Below, piece by piece: positions 9,630-18,881 of a stretch of 64,000 nucleotides of DNA; the first letter of the stretch is position 1, and each line of letters opens with the position of its first letter. The position numbers and the translations under genes are program-made. The notes below the pieces were generated by a model. The model saw only the letters and a list, made by a program, of their open reading frames with translations, did no database searches and was not told the DNA's origin. Origin of the DNA: Denitrovibrio sp. GTDB lineage: Bacteria; Chrysiogenota; Deferribacteres; Deferribacterales; Geovibrionaceae. The stretch spans positions 66,486 to 130,485 of the forward strand of contig PKTM01000019.1 in the NCBI GenBank assembly GCA_002869145.1, in the 5' to 3' direction.

Positions 9630-10313
9630 GTGTCTCTTATTGAAATCAGCAATATAAAAAAGATATATACTAAAGGGAAGGTTCAGGTGAAGGCTCTTGA
9701 CGGGGTCAGTCTGACTTTTAATGAAGGAGAGTTTTCATCTTTAGCAGGGCCCTCCGGCAGCGGAAAAACCACTCTTTTGAACCTGATTGGCGGGATAGAT
9801 TCTGCTGACAGCGGCAGCATCTGCCTTAAAGGGCTTGATCTTACAGGTATGAGCAGTTCTGAGCTTGCATAGCTGCGTTTGCACGATATAGGCTTTGTTT
9901 TTCAGGCTTATAACCTTATACCAGTTCTGTCGGCTGTGGAAAATGTGGAATATGTCCTTAGGCTGCGGGGAATGAAGAAGAGCGAGTACAGGGAGCGTGC
10001 AATGGACATGCTTGATGATGTGGGGCTTGCTGATATGGCTGACAGACGTCCCGCAGAGCTCTCCGGCGGACAGCAGCAGAGAGTAGCTGTAGCCAGAGCT
10101 ATTGTTGGCGAGCCGGCGCTTGTTCTGGCTGATGAACCTACTGCAAATCTGGATTCTAAAACAGGTGAAAGCCTGCTTGAGCTTATGGGAAAGATGAACA
10201 GCGATAAGGGTGTGACTTTTATTTTTTCCACCCATGATAAGATGGTAATGGATTTTGCAAAGCGCTTGATAATACTTAAGGATGGTCATGTTGAGAGCGA
10301 CAATACTAAATAA
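9630..10313 (+). pseudogene. ABC transporter ATPase (LolD/MacB type), interrupted by in-frame TAG
   Basis: The frame from a GTG at 9630 encodes an ABC ATPase: Walker A GPSGSGKTT near residues 40-48, Q-loop GFVFQ, signature LSGGQQQR, Walker B VLADEPTANLD and a switch His in FSTHD. A TAG at 9870-9872 falls between Walker A and the Q-loop. The frame reopens at once with no shift and carries the rest of the domain to 10313. Family members have a sense codon here (ELAxLR), and GAG, AAG or CAG could each give TAG by one change. Re-initiation at the TTG 9879 would lack Walker A and be inactive. Either the gene is dead, the codon is suppressed, or the base is a sequencing error. It is the only ATPase of the cassette. 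Confidence 0.85.
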
Positions 10314-11559
10314 TTTTTTATTGATACTGCTTTTGCTGAAGCCTTTTACTGTGTTTGCCGAAGATTTTGTTATAAAAGGTCTTCTCAAATCTCTCAGTAC
10401 AATAGATTCTTACGGCGCATCCAGCATTATAGATCTTGTCGGTGACGAAAGCGCGATGGTACAGGAGCGTGTAGTGGGGCGCATCATTGTAAACTCTGCC
10501 GTGGCGGAAAATACAACGCTGCACGTGCACTACGAGAACAGTTTTTCAAAAGGGGAATACTTGTCAGCAGTAGATGCTTTAAATGGGCGAACTGGGCATA
10601 TAGATATGTTAAATGCTGATTCGCCTAGTGACAGGTCACAGGTCTTTTCGCTTACTCAGGAATATTTAGATGATAACGGCGAGCTGGCATATCACAGGCT
10701 GGACAGGCTTTATGTGGAGTATGTGCTGGATGATATGAATATACGAATAGGCAGGCAGGCGCTTACATGGGGTGGCGGAAAAGCATTCAACCCGCTGGAT
10801 ATAATGAACCCGTTTTCTCCTACGGATACCATAAGAGACTATAAGAACGGCACTGATATGATCGCCATACAGACATATTCGAAGATGTTTGCCGATGTTC
10901 AGGGTGTTCTTGTGCCAAGAAGAGGTGATGATTCCGGTGAATTAGAATATGAGGAATCTTCCGCTGCGTTAAAACTTAGAAATACATTCATCGAAACAGA
11001 TGCCGAGGTGCTTTTTGGATGGCACTACGGAGAGCCTTTTGCAGGCGGGGGTATTTCTGTTTTTATAGGTGAGGCGGCTTTGCGTATAGATGCGCTTGCT
11101 TCCAAAGGAAAGCACAAAGACAGCTTTTCAGCAGTTTCTAATATTGACTATTCATGGCTTTTTCTGGGCAAAAATATTTATGGTTATTTTGAGCTGTATT
11201 ACAACAGCCTTGGAAAAGGCTCCATAGATGATGTTTTGGCAGATAGAGAGCTTTTTGAAAGGATAGCCCGAGGTGAGATGTACCTCAGTGACAGATATTA
11301 TGCATCAGCAGGGGTTGTTTACGAATTACACCCGCTTATAAATCTCAACATGTCTTTTATTTACAATATTTTAGATTCGTCATATGTGCTGCAGCCCAGA
11401 GTGGAATGGGACATACGAGAGAACATGCGCATACTGGCGGGAATAGACCTGCCAGAGGGCAATCTGGGGAGTGAGTTCGGCGGGTTTTATGATAATAGAG
11501 GTGGCGGAGTTATTTCTCCTGCAAAAAGGATATATGGTCAGGTTGTACTGTATTTCTAA
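10288..11559 (+). CDS. Outer-membrane beta-barrel protein (DUF1302-like)
   Basis: A 423-residue protein with signal peptide (hydrophobic 8-20, ending FA) followed by alternating polar/aromatic strands typical of an outer-membrane barrel and an aromatic C-terminal residue (VVLYF). The RIGRQALTWGGGKAFNPLD segment (about 150-168) resembles uncharacterised DUF1302-type barrels that sit next to LolA-like and FtsX-type genes. ATG 10288 is preferred because AAGGA at 10278-10282 is 5 bases upstream; ATG 10282 overlaps that site. It overlaps the ATPase gene by 26 bp. Probably the outer-membrane receiver or channel of the cassette. Exact role unknown. Confidence 0.75.
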   Translation: MLRATILNNFLLILLLLKPFTVFAEDFVIKGLLKSLSTIDSYGASSIIDLVGDESAMVQERVVGRIIVNSAVAENTTLHVHYENSFSKGEYLSAVDALNGRTGHIDMLNADSPSDRSQVFSLTQEYLDDNGELAYHRLDRLYVEYVLDDMNIRIGRQALTWGGGKAFNPLDIMNPFSPTDTIRDYKNGTDMIAIQTYSKMFADVQGVLVPRRGDDSGELEYEESSAALKLRNTFIETDAEVLFGWHYGEPFAGGGISVFIGEAALRIDALASKGKHKDSFSAVSNIDYSWLFLGKNIYGYFELYYNSLGKGSIDDVLADRELFERIARGEMYLSDRYYASAGVVYELHPLINLNMSFIYNILDSSYVLQPRVEWDIRENMRILAGIDLPEGNLGSEFGGFYDNRGGGVISPAKRIYGQVVLYF

Positions 11560-11576
11560 AAATATTATAAAAAATC

Positions 11577-11605
11577 TTTACTGTACTGAATGATTCAAAT
11601 ATAAT
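11577..11605 (+). promoter_or_regulatory. Candidate sigma-70 promoter for ilvE
   Basis: TTTACT (11577-11582) and a perfect TATAAT (11600-11605) lie 17 bp apart, about 35 bp ahead of the ilvE start. The good spacing and perfect -10 make this one of the better promoter candidates in the window. Confidence 0.55.
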
Positions 11606-11638
11606 TTTTGCTTAACAACTTTTGGGCGTGAGGATGTT

Positions 11639-12724
11639 ATGGAAATAAAAATGACACTAAAACCGGAGAGGGAGCGCAATTCTGATTCCATCAAAAATGC
11701 TGAATCTCTCTCATTTGGCAAACTGAGAAGCGATCATATGTTTTTAATGAACTACGAGGGGGGCGTCTGGAAAGATGCTAGAATAGTCCCTTATGGTCCT
11801 GTCGAGGTTATGCCGGGTGCGGTGGCACTTCATTACGGTAAGTCAGTTTTTGAAGGGGCGAAGGCTTTCCGTCATGAAGACGGCGAGATATATACGTTCC
11901 GTTTTGAAGAGAATGCTAAAAGAATGAACCATTCACTTTCAACACTATGCATGCCTGAGATACCGGTGGATATACAGATGGAAGCCACTTTGAAGCTTTT
12001 GGACGTGGAGCGCGACTGGTGCCCCGCTCAACCGGAATCATCACTTTATATCAGACCTTTTGTTTTCGGTACTGAGGATGCTCTCGGTATGGAACCGAGT
12101 GCAACATATACATACTGTATTATGCTTTCTCCATCAGGTGCTTACTATCCGGGCGGATTCAAAAACACAGTCCGGCTACTCATTACAGACAGATTTCACA
12201 GAGCTGTTTCAGGCGGAACAGGGAGCGCAAAATGCTGTGGGAACTATGGTCAGGCATTCCGTGCAGCGAAATTGTCAAAAACATACGGAGCGAAACAGGT
12301 TTTATATCTTGATTCTTCAAACACATACATAGAGGAAGTCGGGGCAATGAACCACTTCCATATAACAAAAGATAAAACTATTGTTATCCCTGAGTTTACC
12401 GACTCAATACTGAAGTCCATCACATCTATATCTGTTATGGAGCTTGCGAAGTCACTGGGCTATGAAGTTCGTCAGGAACGTATCAGGATCAATGACTTTA
12501 TTGAGCAGGTGAAAAGCGGAGACATTATAGAGGCAGGCGGGTTCGGCACTGCGGCAGTTATAACCCCGGTGTGCGAATATATTTTCGAAAACAACGAAGT
12601 GATAACAGTCGGCGACTGCACTATTGGCGAGAATATCCGCAAAATTTATGACGCATATACCGCTATTCAGACAGGAGATGCTGAAGATAAGTTCGGCTGG
12701 CTGACTAAAGTTCCAAGAGGCTAA
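11639..12724 (+). CDS. ilvE: Branched-chain amino acid aminotransferase
   Basis: A 361-residue class IV PLP aminotransferase of the IlvE type II branch. It catalyses the last step of Leu, Ile and Val synthesis, or the first of their breakdown, with 2-oxoglutarate/glutamate. Lys198 in GTGSAKCCGNY is the PLP lysine. The N-terminal HYGKSVFEGAKAFR segment (65-78) and EEVGAMNHF segment (about 236) are also typical. ATG 11639 follows GAGGA with a short spacer. The gene stands alone: promoter upstream, strong terminator downstream. Confidence 0.93.
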   Translation: MEIKMTLKPERERNSDSIKNAESLSFGKLRSDHMFLMNYEGGVWKDARIVPYGPVEVMPGAVALHYGKSVFEGAKAFRHEDGEIYTFRFEENAKRMNHSLSTLCMPEIPVDIQMEATLKLLDVERDWCPAQPESSLYIRPFVFGTEDALGMEPSATYTYCIMLSPSGAYYPGGFKNTVRLLITDRFHRAVSGGTGSAKCCGNYGQAFRAAKLSKTYGAKQVLYLDSSNTYIEEVGAMNHFHITKDKTIVIPEFTDSILKSITSISVMELAKSLGYEVRQERIRINDFIEQVKSGDIIEAGGFGTAAVITPVCEYIFENNEVITVGDCTIGENIRKIYDAYTAIQTGDAEDKFGWLTKVPRG

Positions 12725-12750
12725 CCGGAAAATTTAAAATATATTATAAA

Positions 12751-12775
12751 GGGGGCATGTGCCCCCTGTTTTTTA
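12751..12775 (+). terminator. Rho-independent terminator after ilvE
   Basis: GGGGGC (12751-12756) pairs with GCCCCC (12761-12766) around a 4-base ATGT loop, followed by a T-rich run (TGTTTTTTAT). It sits 27 bp past the ilvE stop. Confidence 0.88.
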
Positions 12776-12779
12776 TATA

Positions 12780-12912
12780 TGTTTCGTCATTCTGAGCCTG
12801 CAAAGCAGGCGTGAGGATCTCAGGCTACAGCTAGCACAATTTAAAAGTCACAGTGACTAGAGATTTCTTTACACTTAGCATCTGAGACTCCTGCTTGCGG
12901 CTTTGCCGGAGT
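12780..12912. repeat. Dispersed intergenic repeat remnant
   Basis: A non-coding stretch beginning with CGTCATTCTGAG and holding several small inverted repeats (GCCTGCAAAGCAGGC near 12797; GTCACAGTGAC near 12848). It resembles the CGTCATTG-type palindromic intergenic repeats common in many genomes. A related CGTCATTGCGAGG occurs on the minus strand near 34265-34280. No gene seen. Family assignment is by eye. Confidence 0.4.
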
Positions 12913-12944
12913 GGGAAACAGAAGACGTAACAAAGGAGTATTCT

Positions 12945-14039
12945 ATGTCTCAATTTGCATTTCACAGCCCTGTAAAGGCCTTTTTTGGCTTTAACGCCAT
13001 AGATAATTTAAAAGAGCTTCTGGCTCCGTATAGCCGTATATGTGTTGTTTCCGGAAGAAGATCCATAGAACACACCGGATTCAGAAAATATCTGGATGAA
13101 TATTTTGGTGATAAACGAATATTTTATTTCAGCGAGATCGAAGAGAACCCCTCTATTAACACTATAATAAAAGGCGGTAAATTTGCCCGTGAGAACAAAG
13201 CGGAGATAGTGATAGGTTTTGGCGGCGGCAGTCCGCTTGATGCATCCAAAGCTATAGCTGCTTTTGCAACAAATAATAAAGGTTTTTACGAGCTTTTGTC
13301 ACAGCCTGCTCTCGGCAGCGAACCCCTGCCGCTTATAGCTGTGCCTACCACATGCGGAACAGGGAGCGAGATGAATAACTACTCCATCATCACCGATACC
13401 GAAAAGGTGGACAAGGTTAATTTTGCCAAAGAGAACACCTTTCCGAAATATGCAGTCATAGACCCCGTGTTCCTGCGCAAGCTGCCTAAAAAGATAATAT
13501 ATGCCACAGCATTTGATGCTATTACTCACTCTCTGGAGGGCTTTTTATCAACCATAGCGAACCCTTTCAGCGATTCTATGGCCATAACCTCTATGGAGAT
13601 AATAATGTCCACATTTGCTCAAGGTGCGGACACAACAAAAGATGAAACGCTTATCAATTTCCTCTACGGGTCATCTCTTGCGGGGATAACAATTCTGCAT
13701 ACCGGAACCGTGCTTTTACATGCTCTCGGTTACTGGCTCACCAACGAAAAGAAGATACACCACGGAACAGCAAACACAATCCTTCTGCCGTATTTCCTTG
13801 AGATGCTAAGGGAGAAAGGTGTGGAGAGATATCAGATTATTGAGGCTCTTATGATGAAACATGAGTTTGATATTTCACGCTGGCAAAGTGCAATGGATCA
13901 AGATGTTTCTCTCAAAGATATTCTTTCTTACGAAGAGATAGAGCAGATGGTTGACTATGCTCTTACAAAACCGAACTGCACTTTTAATCCTTTTAAGGTA
14001 GAAAAAGACTTTGTAATGAGTGTGCTGACCAGATATTAG
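12945..14039 (+). CDS. Iron-containing alcohol dehydrogenase
   Basis: A 364-residue group III Fe-dependent alcohol dehydrogenase, an NAD(P)-linked oxidoreductase for an alcohol/aldehyde pair. The nucleotide-binding GGGSPLDASK lies at 93-102. Metal ligands appear as Asp191 and His195 (FDAITHS), His259 (LLHALGY) and His273 (IHHGTAN). The ATG at 12945 has AAGGAG about 8 bases upstream; an upstream in-frame extension to 12903 lies in the repeat and is not expected to be translated. Its stop lies 1 bp from the convergent transglycosylase gene stop. Substrate cannot be told from sequence. Confidence 0.9.
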   Translation: MSQFAFHSPVKAFFGFNAIDNLKELLAPYSRICVVSGRRSIEHTGFRKYLDEYFGDKRIFYFSEIEENPSINTIIKGGKFARENKAEIVIGFGGGSPLDASKAIAAFATNNKGFYELLSQPALGSEPLPLIAVPTTCGTGSEMNNYSIITDTEKVDKVNFAKENTFPKYAVIDPVFLRKLPKKIIYATAFDAITHSLEGFLSTIANPFSDSMAITSMEIIMSTFAQGADTTKDETLINFLYGSSLAGITILHTGTVLLHALGYWLTNEKKIHHGTANTILLPYFLEMLREKGVERYQIIEALMMKHEFDISRWQSAMDQDVSLKDILSYEEIEQMVDYALTKPNCTFNPFKVEKDFVMSVLTRY

Positions 14040-14040
14040 A

Positions 14041-14610
14041 CTATTGGTTGTAAACGCTTAAGATACGCTTGATATAATGCTTTGTTTCGCCGAAGTCTGG
14101 GACTTTGCCGTCCTTCACCCTTTGAGGGCCTGCATTATAAGCGGCTAGAGCAAGCTCTACACTTCCGAACTTTTTAAGCTGTCTGGAAAAATATTTAACC
14201 CCTGCTTCGATATTATCCTCAGCAAGAAAAGGGTCGCCTGATGATATGTAATAAAATGTGCTCGGCATAACCTGCATAAGCCCCATGGCTCCTGTTCTGG
14301 AGATGGCAAACTGCCTCCCCTTTGACTCTACTTCTATCATTATATGTATAAGCTTAGGGTCTGTATCGTATTTTTCAGAAGCATTATTTACAAGTGCGTT
14401 AATCTCTTCTTCACTGGCGGTCACAAGCCCGAGTCCTGCAACCAGCACAATGTGTTTAGCCAGATGGGTCATACTTATGGTTCTGTTTTTGATGAAGAAC
14501 GGGTTCACAAGAGCCTTTGGGCTGAGTGAAGTGAAGAATGTCAGCATGTTCAATATCAGAAGGTAGGCGACAAAAGCTGCAAGTACCTTTTTGTATATGG
14601 ATGTTATCAT
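14041..14610 (-). CDS. Membrane-anchored lytic transglycosylase (SLT domain)
   Basis: A 189-residue protein. Residues 7-27 form an uncleaved membrane anchor; the C-terminal half (about 75-189) is a GH23 SLT domain that cuts the MurNAc-GlcNAc bond of peptidoglycan. The catalytic Glu is Glu95 in MIEVESKG, followed by GAMGLMQVMP (107-116) and ALAAYNAGP (154-162). A short linker separates anchor and enzyme, like MltC/EmtA-size enzymes or the lytic enzymes linked to secretion systems. It is convergent with Fe-ADH and divergent from metF, so it is a single gene. Confidence 0.9.
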   Translation of the reverse strand: MITSIYKKVLAAFVAYLLILNMLTFFTSLSPKALVNPFFIKNRTISMTHLAKHIVLVAGLGLVTASEEEINALVNNASEKYDTDPKLIHIMIEVESKGRQFAISRTGAMGLMQVMPSTFYYISSGDPFLAEDNIEAGVKYFSRQLKKFGSVELALAAYNAGPQRVKDGKVPDFGETKHYIKRILSVYNQ

Positions 14611-14689
14611 GGTGAGATAATCCCATAAAAACAGCTTGCAGTCAATAAACTGTGTGTATTAGTATGTTAGAAATTAATCGGAGCGCGTA

Positions 14690-15544
14690 ATGAAGATATC
14701 AGAAATACTTAAATCAAAAAGACCGGTCTCATTTGAATTTTTTCCACCGAAAAAACAGGAGAGCGAGCATGTGCTTTTTAATACTATAAAAGAGCTTAGA
14801 AAATACAACCCTTATTTTGTATCTGTTACATATGGTGCAGGCGGCTCAACAGCAGACAAGACACTTGAGTGGACGAAATGTATGAAACAGGATTACGACT
14901 ACAGCGTTATGATGCACCTCACCTGTGTTGGTGTAGGTATTGATACAATAGATGATATAATTGCAAAGCTCACAGAGCTGAAGGTGGATAATATCCTTGC
15001 TCTTCGGGGCGACATGCCTGCAGAGATGAGTGAAGGCAACATATGCCGCGATTTTGGATTCGCAGGCGACCTAGTAAAATATATAAAACTGAAGGCAGGT
15101 GAAAAGTTTTCCATAGGAGTAGCAGGCTATCCGGAAAAGCATCCTGAGGCAAAATCTATGGCGGATGACATTGAAAACCTCAAGCGTAAAATTGATGAGG
15201 GTGCGGATTTCGTCATAACACAGCTCTTTTTTGATAATTTTCATTATTATCACTACATGGATAAAGTTCGTGCTGCAGGGATAGATGTGCCTGTTATTGC
15301 AGGAATAATGCCTATTATCAATATCTCTCAGGCAGTTAAATTCACCCAAATGTGCGGTGCCAGCATCCCGAAGCCACTGCTTGCAAAGATGGAAAATATG
15401 TCCGCAGAAGACCAGTTCAAGACAGGAATAGAGTTCGCTTCTAAGCAGTGCGGCGGTCTCTGGGCATCAGGAGTGGACGGGCTTCATTTTTATACACTTA
15501 ACAAGTACGGTGCTACAGAGCAGATATTAAATAACGTATTTTAA
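14690..15544 (+). CDS. metF: 5,10-methylenetetrahydrofolate reductase
   Basis: A 284-residue FAD-dependent TIM-barrel enzyme that reduces methylene-THF to 5-methyl-THF for methionine synthesis. Typical features are SFEFFPPK at 14-21 with its Glu, NILALRGD near 100-107 for folate contacts and DFVITQLFFDN near 178-188. Length fits MetF. It starts about 80 bp from the divergent transglycosylase gene. The upstream GGAGCG is a plausible ribosome site. No metE or metH is visible. Confidence 0.94.
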   Translation: MKISEILKSKRPVSFEFFPPKKQESEHVLFNTIKELRKYNPYFVSVTYGAGGSTADKTLEWTKCMKQDYDYSVMMHLTCVGVGIDTIDDIIAKLTELKVDNILALRGDMPAEMSEGNICRDFGFAGDLVKYIKLKAGEKFSIGVAGYPEKHPEAKSMADDIENLKRKIDEGADFVITQLFFDNFHYYHYMDKVRAAGIDVPVIAGIMPIINISQAVKFTQMCGASIPKPLLAKMENMSAEDQFKTGIEFASKQCGGLWASGVDGLHFYTLNKYGATEQILNNVF

Positions 15545-15617
15545 AAAATTAAATCATTAATCATAAGAGTTTGCTTTTTACGTAAACCTTATCTGTAATT
15601 TGGTTGTGGATAAAAAA

Positions 15618-16493
15618 ATGCCTAATTATACTGAACCCTTATATCGGCCTCCCAGCGAGGCACAATCTCTTATTTTTCAAATAACAGAAGGCTGCTCCTA
15701 TAATAAATGTGCGTTCTGCGGTATGTATACCGACAAGCCTTTTCGTATTAAACCTGTAAAAGATGTTTTGCAGGAAGTGGATGAGATACCGGAAAGCTAC
15801 GCAGATAAAGTGCACAAGGTGTTTCTGGCAGATGGCGATGCCGCTGTTTACCCCACAGATGGACTAGTCGAGATACTGGAGCATATGAATCGTAAATTCC
15901 CAAACATAAGAAGATACAGCTCATACTGCGGCCCGCAGGCTATAATGAAAAAGAGCATAAACGAATGGGAGAAGCTATACCGTCTCAACCTGAAACTGCT
16001 TTATTTCGGATTGGAATCAGGCAACAAGGAAGTTCTGAAGCTTATGAATAAGGGGATGGACGCCTTTAAAATTATGCCGAAGGTTAAGCAGATAAGGGAG
16101 ATTGGAATACAGTTTTCCGTAATGGTTATTCTTGGCGGAGGCGGAAAAAAGCTCAAAAACGAGCACATAGATGATTCTGCAAAATGGATCAGTGAGGTAA
16201 ATCCTGATTTTATGTCGTTTTTAACACTTTTTCTCAGGCGAAAAAAAGACTATTTCAACGATCTTGAAAAGCCTGCCATGTCCGATATTCTCGACGAAAC
16301 CGAAGGTATTATCCAGAAAGTGCAGGGACACAATATAATATTTCGCTCTAATCATGTGTCTAATTTTGTACCTTTGTCTGGACGGCTGTCACAGGACAGA
16401 GAAAAGCTTTTAGCGCAGATACAAAAAACACGTGATATCATGAAAGTGAAAGGGATACTGAATGAGTACCCGGATTTTTATGAGGAATTTTAA
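15618..16493 (+). CDS. Radical SAM protein
   Basis: A 291-residue radical SAM enzyme. CSYNKCAFC near residues 26-34 carries the CxxxCxxC ligands for the 4Fe-4S cluster that splits SAM. It is followed by a GLESGNKEVLKLMNKG segment (about 134-149), as in Elp3/HemN-like members. No B12-binding or extra ferredoxin domain is seen. It is not MqnC or MqnE by motif, yet its stop overlaps the mqnB start (TAATG), so the two are co-transcribed. Start taken at ATG 15618; a TTG six codons earlier is possible. Substrate unknown. Confidence 0.82.
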   Translation: MPNYTEPLYRPPSEAQSLIFQITEGCSYNKCAFCGMYTDKPFRIKPVKDVLQEVDEIPESYADKVHKVFLADGDAAVYPTDGLVEILEHMNRKFPNIRRYSSYCGPQAIMKKSINEWEKLYRLNLKLLYFGLESGNKEVLKLMNKGMDAFKIMPKVKQIREIGIQFSVMVILGGGGKKLKNEHIDDSAKWISEVNPDFMSFLTLFLRRKKDYFNDLEKPAMSDILDETEGIIQKVQGHNIIFRSNHVSNFVPLSGRLSQDREKLLAQIQKTRDIMKVKGILNEYPDFYEEF

Positions 16494-17125
16494 TGAAGGC
16501 ACTTTTTGTACCGTCAATTTCAGAAGGGAAAAAAATATTTCCCGGATGCAAGTTCGAAAAATATAAGCATGATCTCCACAAAGGCGAGTTCAGAGGCGTT
16601 CACGTTTTTGTCATTGGGGTGTCAAAGATCCCGTCAGTATTTAATTCAATAATGGCTATTAAAGATTTCAATATCACTGAAGCGATTCTTACTGGTGTTT
16701 GCGGTGCATACAGTAATAGCGGGCTTTCAGTGGGTGATGTTGTGTCTATACACAGAGACTGGTTTGCCGATGAAGGATTATATACTGGAGATGGATTTAC
16801 ATCATTGAATGAATTAGGGTTTGGGATTATAAAAAAACGTTATACTGAGTACAGTACATTAGAAAATCTTACTGTTGTGGACTCTGCTACAGTTTCTTTT
16901 TTGGATGGTGTTGGTCACATCTCTGAAATGTTCCAGAAATCGACCGGAGCCCAAGTGGAAAATATGGAGGGAGCGGCGTTTGCTTACGCTTGTAACATGT
17001 TGTCAGTGAAGTGTTTTCAGATTAGGGCTGTTTCAAACTTCTGCGGTAAACGTGATGAGCAGGAGTGGGATTTTAAAAAAGCAGTCTCCAAATTAAAAAG
17101 GTTTTTTGAATTGCTTCCTCTGTAA
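16493..17125 (+). CDS. mqnB: Futalosine hydrolase
   Basis: A 210-residue member of the nucleoside phosphorylase/MTAN fold. NMEGAAFAYA (about 158-167) and RAVSNFCGKRDEQEWDF (about 180-196) match futalosine hydrolase MqnB better than Pfs, the 5'-methylthioadenosine nucleosidase. MqnB releases hypoxanthine from futalosine to give dehypoxanthine-futalosine in the alternative menaquinone route, so this organism probably makes menaquinone by that path. No other mqn genes are in the window. Overlaps the radical SAM gene by 1 base. Confidence 0.82.
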   Translation: MKALFVPSISEGKKIFPGCKFEKYKHDLHKGEFRGVHVFVIGVSKIPSVFNSIMAIKDFNITEAILTGVCGAYSNSGLSVGDVVSIHRDWFADEGLYTGDGFTSLNELGFGIIKKRYTEYSTLENLTVVDSATVSFLDGVGHISEMFQKSTGAQVENMEGAAFAYACNMLSVKCFQIRAVSNFCGKRDEQEWDFKKAVSKLKRFFELLPL

Positions 17126-17258
17126 ATGCCAGTCAATGTTCCAGAAATCCTCAATTTAACTTATTACCAACTTTGCGTATTTTTATTATAAGTATAAGTA
17201 ACTGTAGATAAAGGCATTGTTTATTTACTGTATGAGTCCGTCTTACTCTTTTTGTATA

Positions 17259-17289
17259 TTGACAATAAATCTAAATTATGTTTTATTAT
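17259..17289 (+). promoter_or_regulatory. Candidate promoter for the propionyl-CoA carboxylase operon
   Basis: A perfect TTGACA (17259-17264) is followed 17-19 bp later by AT-rich -10 candidates (TTTATT to TATTAT, 17282-17289), about 35 bp ahead of the carboxyltransferase start. The -35 is strong; the exact -10 is uncertain. Confidence 0.4.
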
Positions 17290-17324
17290 TTAACATTATA
17301 AGCACTAAGAGGGGGCCTTATATA

Positions 17325-18869
17325 ATGGAAGAAAAAATTAAGCAGCTTCAAGAGATGAACGCTGCCGCTGAATTAGGCGGTGGTGAAGCTCGTATTGAAA
17401 AACAGCACAAGCAGGGCAAGCTCACAGCCCGTGAGAGGATCGATAAGCTCCTCGACAAAGGAACATTTGTAGAATTTGATAAGTACGCAGTTCACAGATG
17501 CCACAACTTCGGTATGGATAAGACCAAATTCCTCGGAGACGGTGTTGTAACTGGTTACGGTAAAGTAAATGGCAGAACAGTTTTTGTTTTTTCTCAGGAC
17601 TTCACAGTTTTCGGAGGCTCACTTGCAGAGCAGTTTGCTAAGAAAATTGTAAAGATCATGGACAAAGCAATGGAGCTCGGCTGTCCGGTTATCGGACTGA
17701 ACGATTCCGGTGGTGCACGTATTCAGGAGGGTGTTCACTCTCTTGCAGGTTATGCGGACATTTTCCTGCGTAACTCACTTTCATCAGGTGTAATACCTCA
17801 GATATCTGCTATCATGGGACCATGCGCTGGTGGTGCGGTTTATTCACCTGCTCTTACAGACTTCACTTTTATGGTTAAAGAGACTTCTTACATGTTTATT
17901 ACATGGCCGGAAGTTGTGAAGACTGTTACATCTGAAAATGTTACAAAAGAGGAACTCGGCGGAGCCATGACACACAACACCACATCTGGTGTTGCTCACT
18001 TCGCAACAGAAAATGATGAGGATGCAATCCTACGCATCAGAGAGCTTTTAAGCTTCATTCCATCTAACAACATGGAAGAAGCTCCTATCGTTCCTACTAA
18101 GGATGATCCTAACAGAACTATAGATGCTCTCAGAACTATGGTTCCTGCTGATGCGAACAAGCCATACGACATGAAAGAAGTTATCGAGAAGATCGTTGAT
18201 GATGGTAACTTTTTCGAAGTTCAGGAGCACTATGCTAAGAACATTATCGTTGGTTATGGAAGGCTTAACGGCCGCTCAGTAGGTATAGTTGCTAACCAGC
18301 CTGCTATAATGGCGGGAGCTCTAGACATAGATTCATCTATAAAGGGCGCAAGGTTTGTAAGGTTCTGCGATGCTTTTAATATTCCGCTTCTTACTCTTGT
18401 AGACGTACCGGGATTTATGCCTGGCGTTAAACAGGAGCTTGGCGGTATTATTCGTCACGGAGCAAAACTCCTTTACGCTTACTGCGAATCAACAGTTCCA
18501 AAAGTTACTGTTATCACACGTAAAGCTTATGGCGGAGCGTATGACGTTCTCAGTTCAAAGCATGTTCGTGGTGACATCAACTACGCTTTCCCAACAGCAG
18601 AGATTGCTGTTATGGGTCCTGACGGCGCTGCTCAGATTCTTTTCGGCAAGGCTATCGCCTCTGCTGATGATCCTGAAGCTGCAAAGAAAGAGAAGGTAGA
18701 TGAATACCGCGAATACTTCGCTAACCCATACAGAGCTGCAGAGCTTGGATTTGTGGATGAGGTTATCCTTCCTGAGGATGCTAGAGCTAAGGTTATTCAG
18801 GCATTCGAACTCCTTTCTAACAAAAGGCAGACAAACCCGGCTAAAAAGCACGACAACCTGCCGCTTTAA
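17325..18869 (+). CDS. pccB: Acyl-CoA carboxylase, carboxyltransferase subunit (propionyl-CoA type)
   Basis: A 514-residue carboxyltransferase with two crotonase-like halves, the PccB/MmdA family. It transfers CO2 between biotin and propionyl-CoA/methylmalonyl-CoA. Typical features are the N-terminal [28 protein letters not shown] near 119-131, and [10 protein letters not shown] and AYGGAYDV in the C-terminal half. ATG 17325 is chosen because GAGGGGG precedes it; the upstream open frame from 17217 holds a hydrophobic, unlikely leader and covers the promoter. First gene of a unit with biotin carboxylase and biotin carrier; neighbouring mutase and MeaB point to propionyl-CoA. A sodium-pump decarboxylase role (MmdA) is less likely because biotin carboxylase is present. 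Confidence 0.9.
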   Translation: MEEKIKQLQEMNAAAELGGGEARIEKQHKQGKLTARERIDKLLDKGTFVEFDKYAVHRCHNFGMDKTKFLGDGVVTGYGKVNGRTVFVFSQDFTVFGGSLAEQFAKKIVKIMDKAMELGCPVIGLNDSGGARIQEGVHSLAGYADIFLRNSLSSGVIPQISAIMGPCAGGAVYSPALTDFTFMVKETSYMFITWPEVVKTVTSENVTKEELGGAMTHNTTSGVAHFATENDEDAILRIRELLSFIPSNNMEEAPIVPTKDDPNRTIDALRTMVPADANKPYDMKEVIEKIVDDGNFFEVQEHYAKNIIVGYGRLNGRSVGIVANQPAIMAGALDIDSSIKGARFVRFCDAFNIPLLTLVDVPGFMPGVKQELGGIIRHGAKLLYAYCESTVPKVTVITRKAYGGAYDVLSSKHVRGDINYAFPTAEIAVMGPDGAAQILFGKAIASADDPEAAKKEKVDEYREYFANPYRAAELGFVDEVILPEDARAKVIQAFELLSNKRQTNPAKKHDNLPL

Positions 18870-18881
18870 TGGAGGGACAAA

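Noticed and set aside
9870-9872. Pyrrolysine at the in-frame TAG of the ABC ATPase
   Set aside because: ABC ATPases are not Pyl proteins and no pyl genes are in the window; suppression cannot be excluded but is not supported.
17217-17324. 36-residue N-terminal extension of the carboxyltransferase
   Set aside because: Hydrophobic, not found in the family, and it covers the promoter; GAGGGGG points to ATG 17325.
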